Of a DNA stretch of 9,227 nucleotides, positions 5,335-9,227 are shown piece by piece. The stretch covers positions 1 through 9,227 of the forward strand of contig JAUVXN010000046.1 of the NCBI GenBank assembly GCA_030603605.1, read 5' to 3'. A program made the position numbers and the translations under genes. Each line of letters begins with the position of its first letter. The stretch's first letter is position 1. Under the pieces are notes generated by a model. That model made no database searches and was not told where the DNA came from. It saw nothing but the letters and a program-made list of their open reading frames with translations. Source of the DNA: Dehalococcoidales bacterium (GTDB lineage: Bacteria > Chloroflexota > Dehalococcoidia > Dehalococcoidales > RBG-16-60-22).

Positions 5335-5934
5335 ATGGATGTCTACGAAGCGGCAATTAGCCGACGGTCAATAAGAGAATTTAAAGATATACCGGTACCT
5401 TATGATGTCCTGGAGAAGTGTGTCAATGCCGCCAGGTTGGCACCAAACGCCATGAACAGCCAACTCTGCGAGTACATAATAGTTGATGATGAGCAGCTGC
5501 TATCTCAGGTACTGGATGCTGTAGGCTCCTGGTCAGGAGTGCCAAGACCAGAAGAAGGATGGTCACCAGGACGCCGCCCCAAAGCCTACATTATTTCCCT
5601 GATAAACAGTCAACTGGAGAAAGAACTCGGCGGCAATATGCGATGGACAAGCTACGATGTCGGCTTGGCTGCCGAAAATATGATGTTAGTTGCTCTGGAA
5701 CAGGGGGTAGGCAGTTGCACTATAGCATCGTTTAAGCAAGACAAACTGAAGCAGGTGCTAAATATACCCGATAAATATGAGATTGCCTTGGGGCTGGCGT
5801 TAGGTTTTCCTGACGAAAGTCCGGTTCCGGAGGTAGCCACCGACTCAATTAAGCGCTGGGTAGACAGCAACGGCGTGCGTCACATTCCCAAAAGAAAGCA
5901 GGAGGATATTACCCACCGAAATAGATTCCCATAG
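5335..5934 (+). CDS. Nitroreductase-family FMN oxidoreductase
   Basis: This is a 199-aa flavoprotein of the NAD(P)H-dependent nitroreductase superfamily, cytoplasmic and probably a homodimer with FMN at the interface. Seen: the N-terminal flavin-phosphate motif SRRSIREF (9-16); ARLAPNAMNSQLCEYIIV (33-50), where Asn38, Asn41 and Gln43 are the usual flavin contacts; the dimer-helix segment DVGLAAENMMLVALEQGVGS (108-127); and ALGLALGFPDESP (151-163), the closing strand found across the family. The physiological substrate cannot be assigned. Members reduce nitro groups, quinones, flavins or halogenated aromatics. The start is secure, with AGGAGGT 6 nt upstream. It sits 21 nt after the Mut7-C gene, so it probably ends the corA-led transcript. 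No clear terminator was found in the following gap. Confidence 0.88.
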   Translation: MDVYEAAISRRSIREFKDIPVPYDVLEKCVNAARLAPNAMNSQLCEYIIVDDEQLLSQVLDAVGSWSGVPRPEEGWSPGRRPKAYIISLINSQLEKELGGNMRWTSYDVGLAAENMMLVALEQGVGSCTIASFKQDKLKQVLNIPDKYEIALGLALGFPDESPVPEVATDSIKRWVDSNGVRHIPKRKQEDITHRNRFP

Positions 5935-5956
5935 CAACAGGTTAGCAACGTGGTGG

Positions 5957-6066
5957 TGTTTAAGAGAGACGTCAGCCCCTCTTTCCAAAACTAATCCCTC
6001 CCCCTCTCCTTAAAAGGAGGGGGGATACAGGTCCTTCGGCTGAAGGACTCTTCGAGGGGTGAGGTC
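5957..6066 (+). repeat. Structured intergenic repeat, copy B (between nitroreductase gene and nnr)
   Basis: The unit contains three stems. Stem I has arms AAGAG (5962) and CTCTT (5979). Stem II has arms CCCCTCTCCTT and AAGGAGGGGGG, 11 bp with one G-T pair, around AA. Stem III is the 18-nt hairpin GTCCTTCGGCTGAAGGAC (6031-6048). The shared end TCTTCGAGGGGTGAGGT follows. Stem III and the end are also found in copy D, and the CCAAAACTAATCCCTC linker is close to that of copy C. No ORF or transposase is present. This accounts for most of the 204-nt gap. Confidence 0.75.
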
Positions 6067-6079
6067 AATAAAGAATCCC

Positions 6080-6108
6080 TTGACCATAGACCAGGATATT
6101 GCTACACT
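6080..6108 (+). promoter_or_regulatory. Sigma-70 type promoter of nnr
   Basis: TTGACC (6080-6085), a 17-nt spacer and TACACT (6103-6108) begin 14 nt after the end of repeat copy B. Transcription would start near 6115, giving a short leader of about 24 nt. No good Shine-Dalgarno is visible in it; TGGAT at 6126-6130 is the best match. Confidence 0.65.
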
Positions 6109-6138
6109 CAAATTAACAAATAGTCTGGATGTTCTACC

Positions 6139-7683
6139 ATGAAAATTGTAACCAGCGAGCAGATACGCCAGATAGAACAGGAATGTGCCAGGACTGGCTT
6201 GCCCACCAGCGTGCTTATGGAAAATGCCGGCAAGGCTGTGGCTGAAGAAGTCAGGCGAATTCTCAGCGTAATTGACCGGCAACACGTCCTGTTCCTGATA
6301 GGACCTGGTAACAATGGCGGGGATGGGTTAGTCGCCGCTCGCCATCTTCACGACTGGGGAGCCAGGGTCAGCGCCTACCTCTGCAGTCAAAGACCAGATG
6401 ACTCAAACCTTGAGTTGGTTCGGAAACGCGGTATCACCTGTGTTGAAGCCAATCAGGATGAAAACCTGGACAAATTTGATAAATTACTCTCATCAACTAA
6501 CTGCATTATTGATGCTATCTTCGGCACTGGTAAAGTCCGCCCGCTTAGGGGCATCTTCCAGCAAGTACTGGACAGAATAAATAAAGTCAGAAGAGAACAG
6601 GCAGGTCTTCGTATCATCGCCCTGGATTTACCATCGGGACTCAATGCCGATAGCGGTGCCGTAGACCCTGCCTGCCTTTATGCGGATAACACTATTACCC
6701 TTGGTTTCCCCAAGCCGGGCTTATTCAACTTCCCGGGGGCGGAAAGAGTGGGCAAAATAACCATAGTTGATATTGGCATACCTCACTACCTGGCTGAATC
6801 GGCAACTACTGAGCTTCTCAGCGATGAATGGGCTAGAACCGTTCTCCCTGAGCGTCCACTTAATGCCAACAAGGGAACCTTTGGCAAAGTGCTGGTGGTA
6901 GCTGGCTCAATTAATTACATTGGTGCCGCCTATCTGGCTTGCAGTGGTGCCCTCAGAGTCGGGGCAGGATTGGTAACATTGGCTACCGCCACCAGTCTAC
7001 AGCCAGTCCTGGCTTCAAAGTTAACCGAAGTAACCTATCTCCCCCTCCCCGAATCCCAACCCGGCATCATTTCTCCTCAAGCTGTCGAGCTTATAGGCAA
7101 GCAAGCCGGTGACTATAATGTCCTGCTCCTTGGCTGTGGACTGGGACAAAGCCAGCCAGTTATTGATTTCATTAGCTCCGTACTTTTCCGGAAGGGGCTA
7201 CCAGCGCTGGTCCTTGATGCTGATGCCCTTAACACCCTGGCTAAAACCCCGAGCTGGTGGCAACAGCTAACTAATGATGCTATACTTACCCCGCACCCGG
7301 GCGAAATGGCAAGACTGAGCGGGTTATCGGTAGAAGAGATGCAATCGGATAGAGCAGGCACAGCTAAAAAGTTAGCCCGAGAGTGGCATAAGATAATTGC
7401 CTTGAAGGGCGCCTACACCGTTATTGCTACGCCAGAGGGGCACGCCAGGATTAGCCCCATAGCCAATCCCGGTCTGGCCTCAGCCGGAACCGGAGATGTG
7501 CTTTCCGGGGCTATAGCCGGGCTGGTGGCGCAGGGACTTTCACTCTTCGATGCCGCCGCCCTCGGCGCCTACCTCCATGGCGAAGCCGGTGAGATGGTCA
7601 AGACCAGGCTGGGCGATACCGGCATGATTGCTACCGACCTCCTGCCGGCACTGCCCCTGGTTATTAAACAGCTAAAGGAGTGA
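6139..7683 (+). CDS. nnr: Bifunctional NAD(P)H-hydrate epimerase / ADP-dependent NAD(P)H-hydrate dehydratase
   Basis: It repairs hydrated NADH and NADPH (NADHX, NADPHX): the N-terminal domain interconverts R and S epimers and the C-terminal domain dehydrates the S form using ADP. The 514 aa match the fused YjeF form. Epimerase half (about 1-225): TSEQIRQIE (5-13), MENAG (27-31), the nucleotide loop GPGNNGGDGLVAARHL (55-70), DAIFGTG (125-131) and ALDLPSGLNADSG (161-173). Dehydratase half (about 240-514): NKGTFGKVLVVAGS (244-257), GALRVGAGLVTLAT (270-283), LVLDADALN (357-365), TPHPGEMARL (384-393), IALKGAYTVIA (420-430) and the catalytic-site segment AGTGDVLSG (449-457, Asp453). All motifs are intact. 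The ATG lacks a strong ribosome site, but the N-terminus fits the family start. A 279-nt repeat-filled gap separates it from coaX. Confidence 0.95.
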   Translation: MKIVTSEQIRQIEQECARTGLPTSVLMENAGKAVAEEVRRILSVIDRQHVLFLIGPGNNGGDGLVAARHLHDWGARVSAYLCSQRPDDSNLELVRKRGITCVEANQDENLDKFDKLLSSTNCIIDAIFGTGKVRPLRGIFQQVLDRINKVRREQAGLRIIALDLPSGLNADSGAVDPACLYADNTITLGFPKPGLFNFPGAERVGKITIVDIGIPHYLAESATTELLSDEWARTVLPERPLNANKGTFGKVLVVAGSINYIGAAYLACSGALRVGAGLVTLATATSLQPVLASKLTEVTYLPLPESQPGIISPQAVELIGKQAGDYNVLLLGCGLGQSQPVIDFISSVLFRKGLPALVLDADALNTLAKTPSWWQQLTNDAILTPHPGEMARLSGLSVEEMQSDRAGTAKKLAREWHKIIALKGAYTVIATPEGHARISPIANPGLASAGTGDVLSGAIAGLVAQGLSLFDAAALGAYLHGEAGEMVKTRLGDTGMIATDLLPALPLVIKQLKE

Positions 7684-7694
7684 GATACTAAAGG

Positions 7695-7723
7695 AGAGTC
7701 AAAGCGAGGCAAAGCCTCTACTC
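7695..7723 (+). repeat. Hairpin after nnr
   Basis: Nested arms AGAGT/ACTCT and GAGGC/GCCTC around AAA lie 12 nt beyond the nnr stop. No T-run follows, so this would be a poor intrinsic terminator. It may be a factor-dependent terminator or an RNA-stabilising 3' structure. It is not part of the repeat consensus seen in copies B-D. Confidence 0.4.
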
Positions 7724-7737
7724 TGGAGCAATATTTA

Positions 7738-7915
7738 GGGGTGTCCAAGAGGAGCTTCGCCCCTCTTCCAAAATCTTCCCCCTCTCCTTAGTTAAATAGG
7801 GTAGATTGAAGGGGTGAAACCCCTTCAAAACTAATCCCTCCCCCTCTCCTTGACAAGGAGAGGGGGATACCGGTCGAAGACTCTTCGAGTCGAAGACTCT
7901 TCGAGGGGTGAGGTT
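7738..7915 (+). repeat. Structured intergenic repeat, composite copy C (between nnr and coaX)
   Basis: A truncated unit (7738 to about 7797) with stem AAGAGG/CCTCTT and a CCCCCTCTCCTT half-stem is followed by a full unit. The full unit has stem I GAAGGGGT/ACCCCTTC around GAA (7808-7826). Stem II has perfect 12-bp arms CCCCCTCTCCTT (7840-7851) and AAGGAGAGGGGG (7855-7866). Stem III is replaced by two tandem 16-nt palindromic units GTCGAAGACTCTTCGA (7873-7888 and 7889-7904). The common end GGGGTGAGGT follows. This fills most of the 279-nt gap; no gene was found in it. Confidence 0.75.
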
Positions 7916-7962
7916 GATAAATAATATAAAATATCTTGAGGTAGAACGTAAAGAGAGATACT

Positions 7963-8730
7963 ATGCTATTAGCCGCTGATATTGGAAATACCGAAATTAC
8001 TCTGGGGGTTTTTGAAGGCGAGAAGCTTCGTGCTACCTGGCACATGGCTACCGGTATTCACCGCAGAGCCGACGAGTATGCTGCCTTACTGCTTAACCTG
8101 CTGCACTACCAGAGGCTGGACATAGCTGATATCAAAAAGGTAGCCCTGTGTAGTGTCGTCCCGCCACTGATAGCCACTTTTGAGACCCTGTTTCAAAAGT
8201 ACTTTCATACCTCACCGCTGGTGATAGGCGCTGGAGTCAAGACCGGAGTGCGCATCCGGATGGACAATCCCAGGGAGGTTGGTGCTGACCGTATTGTAAA
8301 TGCCGCCGCTGCCCATCACCTCTATGGTGGTCCGGTAATTATAGCCGACTTCGGCACCGCCACCAGCTTTGACACCGTATCCAGGGAAGGTGACTACCTC
8401 GGCGGAGCTATTGCCCCGGGTATAGTCACTGCCGCCGAGAGTCTGTTTACACGGGCGGCAATGTTACCCCGCGTGGAATTGACCCGACCCCAACAGGCTA
8501 TTGGCACCAACACTACTTCAGCCATGCAATCAGGTATTGTCTTCGGCTATGTAGGTCTGGTTGAAGGTATAGTGACTCGTATTCAACAGGAATTGGGCGA
8601 AAAAACCAGGGTGGTAGCTACCGGCGGCTACGCTGAACTCATTGCTAAAGAAACCGCCGTAATTGATGTAGTAAATCCCGATTTAACGCTGATGGGATTA
8701 AGGCTAATCTACCTGATGAACAAGGCCTAG
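7963..8730 (+). CDS. coaX: Type III pantothenate kinase
   Basis: It phosphorylates pantothenate to 4'-phosphopantothenate with ATP, the first committed step of coenzyme A synthesis. It belongs to the ASKHA fold and family members need a monovalent cation. The length, 255 aa, is typical. Seen: phosphate-1 motif ADIGNTEITLG (5-15, Asp6); DNPREVGADRIVNAAAA (101-117), with the catalytic-region Asp109; phosphate-2 motif IADFGTATSFD (127-137, Asp129); GGAIAPGI (147-154); TNTTSAMQSGIVFGYVGLVEGI (182-203); and the adenosine-side motif ATGGYAELIA (219-228), then NPDLTLMGL. All landmark residues are present. The start is fixed by the family N-terminus; the ribosome site AGAGAG (7952-7957) is weak. coaBC, acting two steps later in the same pathway, follows after 162 nt. 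Confidence 0.96.
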   Translation: MLLAADIGNTEITLGVFEGEKLRATWHMATGIHRRADEYAALLLNLLHYQRLDIADIKKVALCSVVPPLIATFETLFQKYFHTSPLVIGAGVKTGVRIRMDNPREVGADRIVNAAAAHHLYGGPVIIADFGTATSFDTVSREGDYLGGAIAPGIVTAAESLFTRAAMLPRVELTRPQQAIGTNTTSAMQSGIVFGYVGLVEGIVTRIQQELGEKTRVVATGGYAELIAKETAVIDVVNPDLTLMGLRLIYLMNKA

Positions 8731-8750
8731 TCTTATAAGAAGGTTTTTTA
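8726..8750 (+). terminator. Possible intrinsic terminator after coaX
   Basis: A hairpin formed by CCT/AGG and TCT/AGA around TATA, with a two-base bulge, starts inside the coaX stop codon and is followed by six T (8744-8749). The stem is weak, so partial termination before repeat copy D is the most that can be claimed. Confidence 0.4.
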
Positions 8751-8753
8751 TTA

Positions 8754-8863
8754 GGGGGTAGATTGAAGGGGTGAAACCTCTTCAAAAACCACCCTCCCCC
8801 TCTCCTTTAAAGGAGAGAGGGATAAAGGTCCTTCGGCTGAAGGACTCTTCGAGGGGAGAAGTT
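8754..8863 (+). repeat. Structured intergenic repeat, copy D (between coaX and coaBC)
   Basis: This is a full unit. Stem I has arms GAAGGGGT/ACCTCTTC around GAA (8765-8783); the one change relative to copy C keeps pairing as G-T. Stem II has CTCCTTT/AAAGGAG at its tip and one mismatch lower down. Stem III is the same 18-nt hairpin as in copy B (8828-8845). The end CTCTTCGAGGGGAGAAG differs slightly from the others. It fills most of the 162-nt gap and stops about 30 nt before the coaBC start. Confidence 0.75.
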
Positions 8864-8892
8864 GTTAAGCTATCTCCGATATGGAGGCAATA

Positions 8893-9227
8893 ATGTTAGC
8901 CAACAAAACCATAGTCCTGGGTATAACCGGAGGTATAGCCGCCTACAAAGCGGCCGACATCGCCAGTAAATTAACTCAGGCTGGAGCTAGGGTTGAAGCA
9001 GTTATGACCGAGTCAGCCACCAGGTTTGTTACCCCGCTGACCCTGCGCAGCATTACCGGCCGACCGGTTGCAACCGACATGTTTGAGCCAGCCTCCGAGT
9101 TTAACCTTGAGCACATAGCTCTTGCCGAGGCGGCTGATGTGGTAGCTATTGCCCCGGCTACAGCCAATACCATCGCCAAGATAGCTGTCGGTATTGCTGA
9201 TGATATGCTTACCTGCCTCGTGCTGGC
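8893..9227 (+). CDS. coaBC: Phosphopantothenoylcysteine decarboxylase / phosphopantothenate-cysteine ligase (N-terminal part)
   Basis: These are the first 111 codons of the bifunctional CoaBC (Dfp) flavoprotein, cut by the right edge. The visible part is the CoaC decarboxylase domain, which turns phosphopantothenoylcysteine into phosphopantetheine using FMN. Seen: KTIVLGITGGIAAYKAADIA (5-24), the flavin-binding start; MTESATRFVTPLTLRSITG (38-56); NLEHIALAEAADVVAIAPAT (71-90), with the catalytic His74; and ANTIAKIAVGIADDMLT (91-107). The PXMN motif and the ligase domain would lie downstream. GGAGG (8883-8887) is 5 nt before the ATG at 8893, favouring it over an in-frame ATG at 8881. A stand-alone CoaC cannot be excluded from this fragment, but the fused form is usual next to coaX. 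Confidence 0.9.
   Translation, partial: MLANKTIVLGITGGIAAYKAADIASKLTQAGARVEAVMTESATRFVTPLTLRSITGRPVATDMFEPASEFNLEHIALAEAADVVAIAPATANTIAKIAVGIADDMLTCLVL

Noticed and set aside
7873..7904. CRISPR-like tandem repeat
   Set aside because: There are only two 16-nt units directly abutting with no spacer, within an element of a dispersed repeat family. No cas gene is near.
7914..7962. Promoter for coaX (TTGAGG with TACTAT at 17 nt, or TTGATA with a nearby AT-rich box)
   Set aside because: The first would put the -10 box on the coaX start codon. The second has no -10 box at a workable spacing. No coaX promoter could be supported.
5957..8863. Insertion sequences in the intergenic gaps
   Set aside because: The repeats are 110-180 nt, carry no transposase frame and show no obvious target duplications. 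At most they are non-autonomous elements.
8881..8892. Alternative ATG start of coaBC at 8881
   Set aside because: It overlaps the GGAGG site that serves the ATG at 8893 and would add residues not usual at the family N-terminus.

Overview
The window is a dense bacterial segment of roughly 50% GC. It has one gene fragment on the minus strand at the left edge and ten plus-strand genes, the last cut by the right edge. Anaerobic metabolism is suggested by a tungstate-uptake lipoprotein under a molybdenum/tungsten-cofactor riboswitch. The gene content, the run nnr - coaX - coaBC, and GC-rich hairpin repeats between genes fit an uncultured anaerobic Chloroflexota (Dehalococcoidia-like) bacterium. 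That placement is an inference from general knowledge and is only moderately likely.

Layout. (1) 1-450, minus strand: promoter, Moco/Tuco-type aptamer, intrinsic terminator and the N-terminal 78 codons of a TupA-like tungstate-binding lipoprotein. (2) 450-696: the divergent control region. It holds a remnant of the repeat family, several hairpins and a strong plus-strand promoter whose -35 box lies inside a perfect inverted repeat. (3) 697-2278: enoyl-CoA hydratase and a short-chain dehydrogenase, two consecutive steps of acyl-CoA beta-oxidation (or its reverse). (4) 2364-5934: a tight five-gene run with gaps of 8-38 nt: CorA Mg2+ transporter, YhhQ-type queuosine-precursor transporter, MBL-fold hydrolase, Mut7-C RNase-domain protein with zinc ribbon, and nitroreductase. 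(5) 6139-9227: a cofactor block of bifunctional NAD(P)HX repair enzyme (nnr), type III pantothenate kinase (coaX) and the start of coaBC. Each gap in this block holds a copy of a structured intergenic repeat.

How the parts work together. The left edge links metal-cofactor status to tungstate import. The beta-oxidation pair probably has its own repressor-controlled promoter. The right block covers NAD(P)H damage repair and two steps of coenzyme A synthesis. No tRNA, rRNA, CRISPR array, transposase or phage gene was seen. The least explained material is between the genes: the riboswitch expression platform with an embedded short ORF, the operator-like palindrome, and a hairpin repeat family present in four copies, all in the same orientation.
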